A stretch of 52,265 nt of DNA, from NCBI GenBank assembly GCA_004802725.1, contig SGPM01000173.1:2662-54926 (forward strand), in the 5' to 3' direction. The stretch comes from Antrodiella citrinella. Its lineage: Eukaryota > Basidiomycota > Agaricomycetes > Polyporales > Steccherinaceae. Positions 10,324-22,692 of the stretch are shown one piece after another. Made by a program: the position numbers and the translations under genes. Under the pieces are notes generated by a model, which saw only the letters and a program-made list of their open reading frames with translations, did not search any database and had not been told where the DNA came from. Numbering within the stretch: the first letter of the stretch is position 1; every line of letters begins with the position of its first letter.

Positions 10324-12217
10324 TGTGAACGAGGCTTGTCGAAGCTCGTGGTAAGTTGGCTAGATGAGTGGATGGTAGATGTGATACTGAGAGGAGAGGA
10401 TAACGGCAGGAGGGTCAGACATGACCCACCTTTATACCTCGTGGATTGGAGGATGTCCAGGAACCTAGGGGAGTGGTAGGCCATCCTTCCCAGGATATGA
10501 GTCAACTACAGTATCGCATACTGACCTGGAACTGTGATGACCTGAGGCGGGGCCGATAATTGCGTACATACCTATTGGAGCTGTAGGGCAAAGGCAGTTC
10601 GCAGCTCGGCACCCCGCCAACTCACGAAAGGAAATTGGGCTTGGTAACATGCCGTGGAAGGAGATTTGTGCAACGTATCACAACTGAAACAAATGCACTC
10701 TCTGGATAAAGTTGCAGGCCAGCGCTGGAGTCCTCGAATTTGGCCACGTTGCCTGTTCAAAGGTCGGAGACTGCACGGTTCCTGTGCATTACAAACAGCG
10801 GATACCTAGCAAAACCGAGTCATAAGTGTCCTGATAATTGCGCTCGTCCCTATTATCAGTCGGATACTAGGAAACGAGTCAAATTCGAGGAGAGGTTGAC
10901 TCCAGGCATCGGAGCAGGCCGCTCTTGAAGACTACGGTTTCCCGATAAGGAAGGTTCACGTGATTCATTTTCGCTCAACAAAGTCCGAGTCAACACCTGC
11001 GGCACAGCTACTGTCACCATCATCAGCGGCTCGACCGGAAGGCTACGCACCCGTGTAAGTGTCTGATAACAGGGAATGCATTGTCGTAGACTTGCTATTG
11101 TTATGTGTGAAGGTACCTTGTTTTCTTCATCATGAGACTTAAACTGTGACTTTGATAGACACCCCGACGGCCTCAGCTCCCCAAGCTTCCTGATTCCTAT
11201 GGCGGTACACAGCTATCGAACGAAACGACTTCTAGGACGTCCTTGTACGGCAAGCGCCGTATGACTGTGCCTAGTAATGCACCGTATGCCGCGTTATGTT
11301 TCAGAACCGGCGACCATCTATGATGCCTTTGCCTTGTGGTACCGTTGTTGATGCGGAAAAATCCTGCACACACTGGTATTCCGTTCTCGTTCCAGAGAGG
11401 ACAGCCTCGAGATGGCCGTCTCTTAATTGTGGCGCTGGTCTTCGTATGTGTGCGGCTCCTATGGTATGTGTTGGAAGATTCCACGACAGGCAGTCCGACA
11501 CACCCGTCACTGATAATATGTCCGACAGGCTATTAGGACCCTATGCGCAGTGCAGAGAGATTCGGTCATGACTGCTGCTGTCTGATGTGCAGCAGCCATT
11601 AGACCTTTTCAGTCTTGACTGGGTCACTACGCAACATATCGGTATGGTGGGGTATGTCGGCATTGCTCGGTCGCCGAGTACCAAGACGTCACATATTGCC
11701 CCGGATACTGGTTCGTCTGGTAGCATTAGCGGGTCACGGAGCGCCTTACCGCCCCCGACATTCCAAGTGGTCCCAGGACCCAAGGCCCCGTAAGCACCCG
11801 AGTCGCATTAATCTATTTCGACAGTGTGGTCCGCTGTTGTAAAGACCAGTGTGTAGGGACCTCAGAGTATTACATTACGACCTGTGACACCCATTAGCAA
11901 TTAAGCATATCCGGCATACGTGTGGATCTATCTGTGTCTGTGTTTTTGTTGTCATATGTGTACGAGTGAACGTAAATGATTCCGTTCGGTGTTTACTTGG
12001 TGTACATCCGGAGAGAGATCGCCGGCAATCCGGTGAAGGAGATCAAGATTAGATAACCAACCACGTGGAATCAATAATGCCTTAATCACTGCTGCCACAA
12101 AGTACTGTTGGTCGATTTTACTGCCGACGTCAACTTCATTCCTCTCTTCCTCCCGGGTTCGCAACATTGTTAACTGTCATTTGTATCATCGCTGGAGTTT
12201 TTGGGCGTATCTCTTCC
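10324..12217. other. 1.9-kb region without a firm gene; possible decayed or intron-rich exons
   Basis: Nothing confidently identifiable. Protein-like open stretches lie on the plus strand at 10900-11055 (ASEQAALEDYGFPIRKV), followed by a perfect gtaagt donor at 11055; at about 11159-11320 (LPKLPDSYGGTQLSNETT); and at 11587-11793. Phases do not agree across the obvious introns, so this may be a low-complexity gene with exons I cannot place, or a decayed one. A minus-strand frame at 11952-12167 is also open but unsupported. Confidence 0.3.
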
Positions 12218-13633
12218 ATGGACCCTTTCACTGTAACAATACCTGGGTCGCGATACCCCATATTCATACCAGCACCCGGACCCCTTCACCTAGTCACCGA
12301 ACCCCAGACGCACAACGAGTCAAGCAAGAGCACAGCGTCCTCTTCCTCATCATCACAACCAACTTCAGTTTCAAAAATACGACGCAAACCTATGCACACC
12401 TACAAGTCGCCGTCAGTCAGCGATGGGTTCCGGGTTGACAGTGAGTTCTCACGCTGGACATTGTCTGCCTTGTAGTGACACAATAGCAAAGGCGAAAACA
12501 TCGTTCAGCGCGTCCCACCCTCCTTCTCATCATCCAGCCATACTTTCAGCTCGAACTCGGAGAAAGCGGAACGCTCGATCATGAACTTCCGACGACAGCA
12601 GCCATCTTTATCATTGTATCACCCCCTCGGCCGACTTGCACAGTCACTCCCCTCCATTGACTCTCGTGCCTTTGGTTTGGACAACCTATTGTCGGTGGAC
12701 GACAATAACGTGCAACCAGACGACGCGGAATCGCGTCGCGCATCGGCCCGCGCACGTAGGCCGGCTGCAAAGCTGAGAGACCGGGATCAAGAAGACGGGG
12801 ATGATCAGGCATCAGTAAATGGTGCTGGGGTAGCCAACGGAGGTGCAGAGGCTCGACCTGCCACGAGTCCGAGAAAGAGGAGGGCAGCTGGTGCGGCCGG
12901 AGTGGGTGGTCCGAAGCGGAGAAGGAAGGAAGTGGATGATGGGACGTTCCCTCAACCTCCCAGACGGACGAGGAATCCTCGGGGAGCTGCTGTCGCTTCT
13001 CCTCTAGCCGGCGTGGCAATTGCCGCTACGGATGCTGGAGAGGACGGTGACTCGCCTGCGCCAGTTGAGACCCCAGACCTGCAGACAGCTGTGTTACAAG
13101 CTCAAGAGGCGCGGCCGGTTCGTTCTACGCGTTCCCGCGCGCCCTTGCAGAGAAAGGGCTCTACGTCCAGTTCAAACACATCCCTCTCTGTGTCTATTGC
13201 TGTCCATACCCAGCAGACGCACGTTGCAAGCCGAGTTGTGGACGCTCCAGTCCAGGATGTGGAGATGACGGATGTCACATCGGTCATCAAGCAAGTGGTA
13301 TCAGTTGAGAGAGAGGAATCAGAAGGCGCAAGGGTCGATGCCAAGGTCGATGTAGATCCCGATGAAGTTCAGACAAGTGCTCCGGGCGCATCAACGGAAG
13401 TCGAGTCAAAGGAAGTCACTGTGGCCGTCCCCGCTGACGCTCCATCGGATCCTCAGTCTCTATTCGATCAGCCCGTACTCGCCGCACAACCTACTGCACA
13501 GTCCGGGCCTCAGGAGACTCCGATTCCGACTACGACGGGAGAAGCGTCGGCGTCATCGATGGCACGCGATGTGCCCAAACCCGCAGTAGAAGAGAAAGAG
13601 GAGGGAGAGTTGAGTGATGGACCTAGTCGCTGA
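12218..13633 (+). CDS. Basic, intrinsically disordered nuclear-type protein (unrecognised)
   Basis: Two exons, 12218-12440 and 12492-13633, are separated by a 51-nt intron (gtgagt ... caaag) and give about 454 aa. The ATG at 12218 heads a Ser-rich stretch (a run of SSSSSS near residue 45). The middle carries two basic clusters that look like a bipartite nuclear localisation signal (PRKRRAAGAAG and GGPKRRRKEVDDG, near 12870-12940), then PRRTRNPRG. The second half is acidic and Val/Glu-rich (VESKEVTVAVPADAP) and ends EEKEEGELSDGPSR. No globular domain is visible and composition suggests disorder throughout. It could be a chromatin or transcription cofactor, but this is inference from charge pattern only. 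Confidence 0.7.
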
Positions 13634-14038
13634 TTGTAGTCATTCCCAGTCTGACGGAATTTTGGTATCTATGTTCCCCCTTGTGTAGTGCTATACGTTG
13701 GTGTACTTGTATCTCTGTAGTTTGTTCCTATAATCGCTCTTGTATCCACTCATATGTTATCGATATCTGTTCTGTTCTCCCACTGTCCACTGTGTTCGAC
13801 GCCATCAGACTACGTGCACGCATCGGTCGACGCGTCGCGTTAATTTGTGAAAGTTGAGATTTTACGCGTCGCGTTCACGTGCTTTGTGCGTGATTTCCGA
13901 GTCACATGTGATGATAGACGCCCTATTACGCCACAAACGCGTCCGGTTCTCCGAGTGCCAAAGCCGGGCAAGACTTTCACCTTAGACCTACACCGTGACT
14001 GTGGACTCCTTGTTCAAGTTGTTGATCAGCTCCATGTT
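13634..14038. other. Intergenic region and Ski3 promoter
   Basis: The first half is T-rich and probably the 3' UTR of the preceding gene. The second half holds three ACGCGT elements and a CACGTG at 13876-13881 (listed separately). No gene is seen, although one frame is open from 13847 into the Ski3 start. Confidence 0.4.
13830..13875. promoter_or_regulatory. Duplicated ACGCGTCGCGTT motif (MCB-like) upstream of Ski3
   Basis: The 12-mer ACGCGTCGCGTT occurs at 13830-13841 and again at 13864-13875, and a third ACGCGT lies at 13937-13942. ACGCGT is the MluI cell-cycle box bound by MBF in yeasts. The same 11-base core (ACGCGTCGCGT) occurs at 21505-21515 before the MED27 start. Binding is not shown; the recurrence in two promoters is what is seen. 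Confidence 0.4.
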
Positions 14039-17000
14039 ATGGCATCATTTGTCAAGGCAAAACTCAAGAATGCTCGCGAAGCGTTAGGCAAGAAAAACTA
14101 CGAATCTGCTCGGGATGCGGCTACCGAAGTTTTGAGTTTTGAGCCGGAGAACTATCACGCGTATGTGTATTCAGAGTGCCTTCAGCTATCTTATGTGTTT
14201 AATCGTATTTATGCACGTTCCAGGAATGTATTTCTTGGGATGGCCTGCCTTGAGCTAGGAGATAAAGATCACAGCGAGCAAGTAACGACACATATACTCG
14301 TAGTATTGGCGACTGTACTGATATGTGCCGATCATATAGGCGTATCGTAACGCCATAGAGTCGAACCCTGACCAGGTCCTAGCATGGCAGGTACGTCATT
14401 CCCTTACTATATGGAACAGTATTCAATTTAACATCGTGACAGGGTATCACCAAATTGTATGAACGGACGGAGAATTGGGGTCAATATGCCGATTCCTTGC
14501 AGCAAATGGTACAACTTTTCCTGAAGAGGTAAGTATCCTCCTTTCTTTGCGCATATTAAGGTTTTGACATTTCTTGCGTAGCAACGATGCTGTCAAGTGT
14601 GCTGAGACCTTGCAGAGGTTCCTCGACTTGCGCCGAGCTCATGGCAGTCCCAGCGAGGTATGCTGCCATTTACGCATGCGTTCTCTGTCAAACTCAATAT
14701 GAATAACAGATATGTGATACCTTGTCTCTGTGGTTACCAGACTCTGTATTCTACCCGCTGCTATCTACGCTGCCTCCTCTTGATGCCACAGTACCGACGT
14801 CGGCGACCATCCCATTAACACAGGCGATCATGCAGAATTCTCTACCTACTATCGAGGAAATCGTTACTATACTAGAGAACGAGGAATTCGCAACAATCAA
14901 GAACGAGGTCGAAAAGCGAAGGACACGTCTCGGTGCCGCCGGTCCTGAGCAGATCAGAAAAGAGGTGGGAAGAGAAGTATGGGGTTCATCAAAGGTGACA
15001 CTTTCCTCATTGCGGCTACCGATGAGTCGCTGACTCAATCATGCTAGCTACCTGGATTTTATAACGAGATCATGAACCATCCCTATGCGTCAGACGACCT
15101 GCGTCGGACTACGGAGTCGAAGCTACTTCGACATAAGCAACGGCTACTTCATGCACTTCCCGCTAATGGCGATTCTGCCGTCAAGAAGGCAGAGATAAGC
15201 TCTGAGCTACATGACCTCGTCAACGGCATGGTCTTTCTGGAGATTCCTGATGAGCTCGCTTGGTTGATCTTCATGGAGAACAAAGACGCCCCTACAATCG
15301 GTATGCTTCCTCGAAATCTAGCGATTACCGCGTACTGACCGGTGACTCGTAGAGAGTTACGATCTGGGTATCTTTCGGAAGTACCTCCGGCTCTTTCCAA
15401 AGACTACCATGCAAAATCTTCTGCATGCGTATCTGAGGTATTACGGGTTGCCTGCATCTGAGAACACAGACAGCGAGAGCGAACCTGCAAACCAGCCGGA
15501 TGATGATCATGACTATGCGCAGGACGCCCTGGTAAGCACTCGCTTCGCCATCTCGTTCATATTCTAACTAAGGCTTATCAGGACGCCTTCCAAAAACTGC
15601 CCGACTCCGTTATAGCTCACCGGATCGCTGTGGAAATTTACGAACAGGACGTGGACTACGACAATACGTTCAAGATTGCTGAGAGTGGTTTGGAGCTTAC
15701 TCAACAGAGCGAGAAAAATAATTCTATCCAGCTACCCAGGTCCAGTGAAGTGGTACTCTATACTCCGTGTTCAATAACTCACAATGATGATAGTGTAAAG
15801 AAGGCATTCGAAATCGCATTGGCCACCTCTCTCATCCATTTGTATCCGCCAAAACACCACACACGTGCATTGCGACTGTTGAACGACATTTTGGCAGAAG
15901 ACCCTGATAATGTTCGCTGTTTGATGGGTCGTGCCTACATTCTACAACACGCCAACAAGTGGGGCGAAGCTAAGTCCGTCTTTGATCACGTGGTCACGCT
16001 GCTGCCTGGTGATATGGAAGAGGGCATCCGAGCACAGGAAGAGTCTGCTTGGTGTACAGTTCAATCCCGCGATCCCGACATTGCCGCTGCACTGTTGCAA
16101 TCGATAGTCGGAACACTGGATAGCTTAGATGGTAGAGAAGTTGATCAAGCACGATGTTGGTGGAGGCTTGGTCAATGCCATTGGGATATGGGAGGTAAGC
16201 TGCGCGGTGAATATACACTAAATGCAGGTCTTAACGTGGTAATATTTTCAGACCGTGAAGTCGCGTATCGTCACTTCATCACGTCCCTCAAACGTTCCTT
16301 TTCATTCGCTTCAGCGTACACCTCGTTGGGCATCTACTACGCTGAAGTCGCATCTCCGCCTGATCCCAAGCGTGCAAGCAAATGCTTTCAGAAAGCGTTC
16401 GAGCTTGATCCTCGTGAAGGTGATGCTGCTAGACGATTGGCGGAAGGATTCGCCGAGGAACGTGACTGGGATCTTGTTGAGGTTGTTGCACGGAGGACAA
16501 TTGATGGTGAGGGAGGGTTGAATGCAGGTATAGAGTCGGCATCCGCTGCTGCTCGATCTCTGCCGGTGAACGCATGGGCCTGGAAAGCGCTGGGTGTAGT
16601 GGAGATGGTAAGTCTTGTGTTTCGTTTTGTATGTTACCTGTAGTCACGTCGAACTAGAACCGACAACATTACGCGCCTGCCATTCAAGCATTCCAAATCG
16701 CGCTACGCACGGATCCAGAAGACCAGCTATCTTGGTTGCGACTCGGTGAAGTCTACAGCAAGGCAGGACGATATGAAGCAGCTATGAAGGCCCTGAAACG
16801 AGCAGAAGAACTAAACCCGGACGACTGGATCGCTTCTTATTTCCTCGGTGACGTTGAGAGACAGACCGGAAGATATTGGGCCGCTATCGATATCTTCAGT
16901 GCCATACTGTCCAAACAGCCTCAGGAGACGAAGGTTATTTTGACCCTCGCGCAGACTCACTTCGCTTTAGGCCGAGCTGAGCTAAGTTCATTCTTCGCTG

Positions 17001-19105
17001 CTCGGGCCGAGTCCTCGTTTTTGGCCTGCATACAGACTGCCCTTCAGCTATTGGAAACTGGGGCTGGCTACCGCCGAATTATCTGGAAAGTCGCCGCTGA
17101 TGCGCTCTACCAATTGTCCCGGCTTTCGACATTCTCTGACATCGAAAGTACGGTAACGGTGGCTCATCAAATGCTGTCCTTCCTCACCGAGAAACCCAGA
17201 GAACAATTGTTGACTATTCTCACCTCACCACAAGAACTAGACGGCTCATCCGACCCAAATCTTGCGATGTCCTTGTTGGAAGCAGCTATCATTGCGTATC
17301 ATTATCGCGCAACTCTTGGCGCGTTGGATGACGCTGCCAGTGGCAGTGCATGCCACGATATTGGTATCTCGTTGTCGTCTTACGCTCTTCGTTTGTCAGA
17401 CGAGGATAAGCGGGAGCGAGCGACGCAGCAGGCTATTGCGTATTTCAGGGAGGCTTTGGCGCTAGATCCCATGAACGATCGGTACTGGAACACGTTGGGT
17501 ACTGCGCTGTTTTCATCGCAGCCAAGAACTGCGCAACATGCATACATCAGAGCGCTTGAGATAGACAGTAGAGTGAGTGATTTTGTCACACTCTGGGTGA
17601 CGTCATTAAATCCAATCTTGTATAGAATGCTGCGACATGGACCAACCTGGGCCTTTTCTACTTGTATCATGAAGACGCACAGCTGGCGACAGAGGCGTTT
17701 TACAAAGCCCAAATTTTGGATCCAGACTACGCTCTAGCATGGGTTGGACGAGGTCTCATCGCAACTTCTCAAGGCAACGATCCTGAAAGCAAAGCTTTCT
17801 TCGAGCATTCCATAAGCCTTCCGGCCCCGGTCGTGAGTCTTCAGGTCGCTGCAAAGTGAATCAAATATTGACATGTTTTCACGCAGCTCGACGCTGATGT
17901 AGCCTTCGCCACCAGACTATTGTCGCATCTGAATTCTATCAGAGATTACACCTCTCTGAATTTGCATCCAGCTTTCTTCGTATTGGGTCGCTTCTGCAAA
18001 CAAAGATCTCAAGATGCCTATGGCTGGCACCTGTTTGGTCTGGTGTGCGAATCTATCGGAAAATCTGAGCTCGGTATAGAAGCAATCGGACGAGCAATAG
18101 AAATCCTGGAGGCAGCGTACGAGGAGAGCGAGGATCCTATATTAGAACGACGGTTTGCGATTGCTCACGTCAACATTGGGCGGCTGCGACTATCCGCGGG
18201 CGACTACGAAGAGGCTCTCGGTGCCTTGGAGGTTGCACTTGGTCTTCTACCTGAAGACGCCCCTGACCAGGCAACGCGATCATTGCTCGCACAGGCGCAG
18301 TTGTGCTCTGGCCTGGCGGCTTTCAAACTTGGTCAATTGGAAGAGGCGCTGCGGTACTTCGAATCCGCTGTGGAGACCTCCGTGGATGAACTCGTGATCA
18401 GAAGTCACGCAGTCGTCGTATTGGCTCAAACATTGTGGGCTATCGGTACCGAGGACGGAAAAGAGGCGGCCAAGGCACATTTGCTGCAGAGGTATGACTA
18501 TTTTCTGTCCTTCTCGGTCCCTCTGCCTGACTAGGGTCTTGCCAGTATCGAGTCAGATCCTGACAATTTGCTCGCGATTAACGCGTTGGCCGGCATGGGA
18601 ATCTTGACGGACGATGACAGCTTGGTCGACGCTGCCTTGTCAGAGATCCTCTCGCTTTCCATCCAGGAGCGCGAAGATCGTGATCCCGAAGGAAACGTGA
18701 CCTCCTTGTTGATCCAACATCATCTCAGTCAGGTCTGTTGTGTCTTACTCAATCCCCTGTGCCTTTATTTAAACAGCAATATTTTAGGGTGATGTAGGAC
18801 AAGCCATGTCTACGGCTCAGAAGGCAGTGGCAGCCCACCCGTCTCAGTCCAAGAGCAAACGGCAACTCGCGGTCCTTGCGATCCAAGCAGGGCAGACGAG
18901 TTCTGCACAGGCTGTTCTTACCTCTCTGTCTGCCGAGGAAGAATTTACTGTAGCACGGGATTCGGCGGCGCTCCAAGCTCTGGTGGGCAGCTCGGACGAA
19001 GCTCAGAAAGGGTCGTCGCTACGATTGGTACAGAAAGCAGTCATGCTGGCTCCGTGGAAGACGTTTGATTGGCGGATTTTGGCGTATGTGCGGTCTCGGT
19101 CGTAA
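14039..19105 (+). CDS. SKI3: Superkiller protein 3 (Ski3/TTC37), TPR scaffold of the Ski complex
   Basis: Ski3 is the TPR scaffold of the cytoplasmic Ski2-Ski3-Ski8 helicase complex that feeds mRNA to the exosome. Translation begins at ATG 14039 (MASFVKAKLKNAREALGKK), the typical Ski3 N-terminal TPR. Short exons follow with conserved joins (AYRNAIESNPDQVLAWQ, then GITKLYERTENWGQYADSL, then CAETLQRFLDLRRAHG). TPR-like helical pairs run through the whole protein, for example AEELNPDDWIASYFLGDVE near 16805, FREALALDPMNDRYWNTLG near 17445 and IGRLRLSAGDYEEALGAL near 18175. The last exon ends with WRILAYVRSRS. With roughly fifteen introns removed it is about 1,400 aa, as expected for the family. 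A duplicated ACGCGT motif precedes it. It converges on LETM1 with only 233 bp between stop codons. Confidence 0.88.
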
Positions 19106-19338
19106 GGACGTCGCACCAGAAGAATAACGCAAGCAGCGTTTAGCGTTCGAGGCACGCAATTAATGATGTAGCTTAGATTATATCAGTGGTGGCCGTTCTT
19201 AAAAGAAGACAAAATGACGATGTAGCAGACACACCAGCAAACGTGTACAGGGGATGTGTAGATGCAGACAAATGTAACCGTATCGACATAATCTATGTGT
19301 CAATAAAGCAAATGCTACAATCAAGCTATCCTACCAAG

Positions 19339-20839
19339 TTAGAACTTGCCAAGGGCACTGCAAGCTACGAGTCGTAGCCGCTCAGAAGCAGGGTCTACAG
19401 CTGTCTTGTCTGAGAGCTTCTCCACGCTGCTTAACCACCACGTCAGACGTGTTCTCCAAAGGTCCTCGGGCACCTCGTCGGTCGCACTACAGGACGATTG
19501 TCAGAGCTATATTTACGGACAAGAGATGGAAATCTCACATGCCGCGTTCGAGCAAAGCTTGACGGAGTTCCGAGGGTGTAAGGTGAGCACCATGGTGTTC
19601 ACGCAGGAGGAGTGCATCATCTTCACCGATAGTCGTGAGGTGTCGTTTCAGTGCATTCAATTGGAAGACACGAGGAGTATATGTTGAAATTCCGAGCATC
19701 CTGAACAGAAATGAGAACGACACAACCCAGAAATGACACGACAACGACGTACCCGCTCACTGGCTTCAACGTGACTCCAGACAAAAATGATTCCACGCTG
19801 ACTTGAACCGATTGGTCCTTGGCAAGTTTGGCAAACACGTCGGAGTAGCTAGCGACAAGAACACGTTGTTTCTCCCGCTGCTTGGCGTCAATACGGTCCT
19901 TTTGGGTAGGCAGAATACATGTTGAGGGGAGAATGAATGGGGCGTATAGGACTATGAGAGGTATTATTTCTTCCACGATAATAATGATCATGGCAAAGGG
20001 GATTAGTCTGCAATAAGTATGCTCAGTAAGCGATTTCGAGAACTACGGAAATCATCACTAACTTAAGAAGGTCCACTTTAGTTGTTCGGATGAACTGAGT
20101 CTCCCGGCGAGTTAACGAGGGTCCCCCTGTCCGTACTCGTTCAAGCATCTCGTTGGCTCGTTTCCGATTAGTGAAAATCAACTTTAGACCGCGCATGTAG
20201 AATTTCTGAGCGGTGCGCATGCGAGGAATCAGCAGAGCCGCTACAACGAATATGGATAAACACTTACAAACAGCTCTTTGGCTTGATGATATAAAGTATA
20301 TATACGAGAAGAGCCCTCTGGAGCAGGAGCCAGGATACCATGCTGAGAAGCATCGGCGTAGTCGTGCTTTGCGGTTTCGATTATACCGCCGGTAGTGTCG
20401 ACGTGAGGAGACGATGACGATGTGGAGGTTGACTGAGAATTCGCAGAGTCGGCATGTTGTAGAGATGCAGACGATGTGGGACCAAGCTCGTTCGGTTTCA
20501 CGGGTGCTGGCTTCAGGTCAACTTTGTGTTTCCTTAGCGGAGGAATAGGCAAAGACGCGGACGTCGGGTCGGTTCTTGTTGGTTTCTGCTCATCTGGCAA
20601 TGAAGCCGTTCTCTGCGCCGTCCATGAAAATTGTCGTCCACTTGCGAGTTGTACACGGCGGTCAACGGATATAAGGGAATGTTGGCGCAGAAAGAGTCTC
20701 TGGTGCGCGAGCTTAACCGTGCTCGAATGACACCGAGCTGCAGACAAGCTGACAACGAAGGTATTAGATACATACGACACATAAATGTTGGGTACACGCA
20801 CCTTAAGACCAGACCATCTCGCCCCAAAGCAGATATCAT
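19339..20839 (-). CDS. LETM1: LETM1/Mdm38-like mitochondrial inner-membrane protein
   Basis: LETM1/Mdm38 proteins act in mitochondrial K+/H+ or Ca2+/H+ exchange and bind mitoribosomes. Exons join as follows: the presequence segment, then KELF|KFYMRGLKLIFTNRKRANE, KVDLLKL|IPFAMIIIIVEEIIPLIV (the single membrane helix and family signature), LPTQKDRIDAKQR, KPVSGMLGISTY, LNALKRHLTTIGEDDALLL, HLTPSELRQALLERGI, and a last exon ending LVACSALGKF with the stop at 19339-19341. Introns near 20212-20270, 20008-20063, 19693-19743 and 19480-19536 have good signals. The N-terminal exon is Ser/Arg/Gln-rich, as expected for mitochondrial import, but its frame has no ATG. Start 20839 assumes an extra upstream splice and is provisional. 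The protein is about 400 aa, and lacks the long EF-hand tail of animal LETM1. Confidence 0.85.
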
Positions 20840-21529
20840 GCAAGGCAGTCAAATGCTTTCCCTATGAATCCCGGCCTTTCCGATGATATTTTCTACCACA
20901 GCAATATTACCGCAGTTTGAAGACCTCCGTGTTCCCAGATAACCGGATTTGAAAGTGATGGAACAAAAGACTGGACGAGGAGAAAGAAAAGTTGAATGCT
21001 GTTCGTGACGGAAGAACTTGCAAGTACACATTGACGGCCGGCATAGTTCGGCAATGCCACGTGGAAATATTGACTTAAATACGAATTTAATTTATTATCA
21101 TGGACCTGGTCATCACTTCGAAGTTCAATGTCAACCTCTCAGAGCGACGTTCATCCCCATCGTGCACCTGCTTCAAACTTGAAAGGAATAAAATCCACTT
21201 CTGATGCGAAGTTTTGGAACGATCTCTTGCAAATTTGCAATGCAGCATGTCCCTCCGAGTCGCCGACTCACCCCCGGTTGCCAAGTAGAAGTAAACTGTT
21301 TATCTAGTAATACAAGCAAAGAATTGGGTCACGTCAATTTCTAACCCCTATATTTGGCTGCGGGACCCTTGCTCGTAACTCAACGTACTCAACGTCAACG
21401 TTCAATCTTCAATGTCGAAAGTCGTCGAAAGTCGAATCGACTCGCTTTCCTTTTTCGGATGCTATTTTCTTCATTTGGAAGTATCAAATCTATCGATTAG
21501 CCTTACGCGTCGCGTGGGCGTCTACACAC
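20840..21529. promoter_or_regulatory. Divergent intergenic region, LETM1 (-) and MED27 (+)
   Basis: The two genes point away from each other, so this region should carry both promoters. The true LETM1 start exon may also lie here. An ACGCGTCGCGT motif is at 21505-21515, 15 bp before the MED27 ATG and identical to the motif duplicated before Ski3. The centre is AT-rich (tttaatttattat near 21085). No ORF of interest. Confidence 0.45.
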
Positions 21530-22692
21530 ATGGAGACCAATACCACCATACCGAACACGAGCACAGCGGACCCAGGCACCGCTACTGCTCCTCCGGAGCC
21601 AGAGGTATCTCCTACTCAAGCAGCAGAGGCGGAAGTTTCCACTCTCGAAGCAAAGGTCAAACTACTCACAGATCTGAGAAAGTCTGTCAACGACTTGCGT
21701 CAAATACCTGGCCATTTGTTGCGTCCGCAATCGGCGTTGTCCAGCGTTTTACCCATTCCACAATCTGAACAAACGCGACTTCGAGAAGAGTTTGAGAGGA
21801 TCAAAAGTGTCTCGGAGAAGCTTCGGTCTTCCGCTGCTCAGGATGCATTGACGCTAGCAAAAACCAGCGAAGCCAAAGATCACGCTGGGATCTCCCGCCA
21901 GAATCGACGAAAACTTGAACCATTCGAACCTCCAAGGTCAGAGCCCTGGAAACTCGCATTTATAGCTAATTTGACAAGAAATTTATACTCACAGTAACGC
22001 GCCTACTCCGGAATCACCTCAGCCTTACCCATCTTTTCAGTCTGTTAACCCGTCCTTATTCCCGCCATGGGATAATACGACGCCGCAGATTAAGATTGGT
22101 GATCTCCCGGGATACATCAAAGAGTCAAATCGTACCCACTCTTATCGTCTGCATGTATGGTCATACAAGCGGCAGAACAAGAAAAACTTGTCTTCACCGT
22201 TGATCCTGCGGTTCACGATCCGCGATGTGTTCGCAGTTTATGTGACTCTGGACACAAAGCAGGACGACATCCTGATTGCAGAGAGTGCAACAGCATTTGG
22301 AACTCGCGAAAAGGTCAGTATGCAACGCACAGTTTGACTTTGCATAGATTTTACTCATTGATACTTCTCAAGAAACCTCCACATTCGCAGTCGGATTATC
22401 TGGTGTATCAGAGTCTTTCCCAGCAACTCATCAAGATGGTGAATTCTCAACCAATGGTATCATTTCAGCAGATGATAGTAAGCGATCTTTTGCGACCACA
22501 ACGTATCGTTCTAACGCATCTCTTCAGGCATTGCTAAAATCGTATTCAGACTTGTTCGTGCGACGGTGCAGTTCTTGCGAACGAGTTGTATCTCTGGAAG
22601 GGCACGTCCCGCCGGTGGCTCGTATCTGGGTTTCCCAGTCCTCTTCGGAAGGGCATTGGGATGCCCGACATGCAACTTGTCCGCAGCACTAG
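21530..22692 (+). CDS. MED27: Mediator complex subunit 27 (Med27)
   Basis: Med27 is a tail-proximal Mediator subunit linking activators to RNA polymerase II. The first exon (ATG 21530) has a Thr/Pro-rich lead followed by helices with heptads (LEAKVKLLTDLRKSVNDLRQ). An intron near 21936-21992 joins PPR to SNAPTPESPQPYPSF. Later exons read HVWSYKRQNKKNLS, then IRDVFAVYVTLD, then SDYLVYQSLSQQLIKM. The last exon carries the Med27 C-terminal signature: YSDLFVRRCSSCERVVS, then P..AR, then W and HATC before the stop at 22690-22692. The paired cysteines and final His-x-x-Cys are the conserved zinc-like residues of this family. Length is about 310 aa, in range. All features fit; the remaining doubt is only exact splice sites. 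Confidence 0.83.

Noticed and set aside
12579..13019. 146-codon minus-strand ORF
   Set aside because: Antisense to the basic nuclear protein exon; no independent support.
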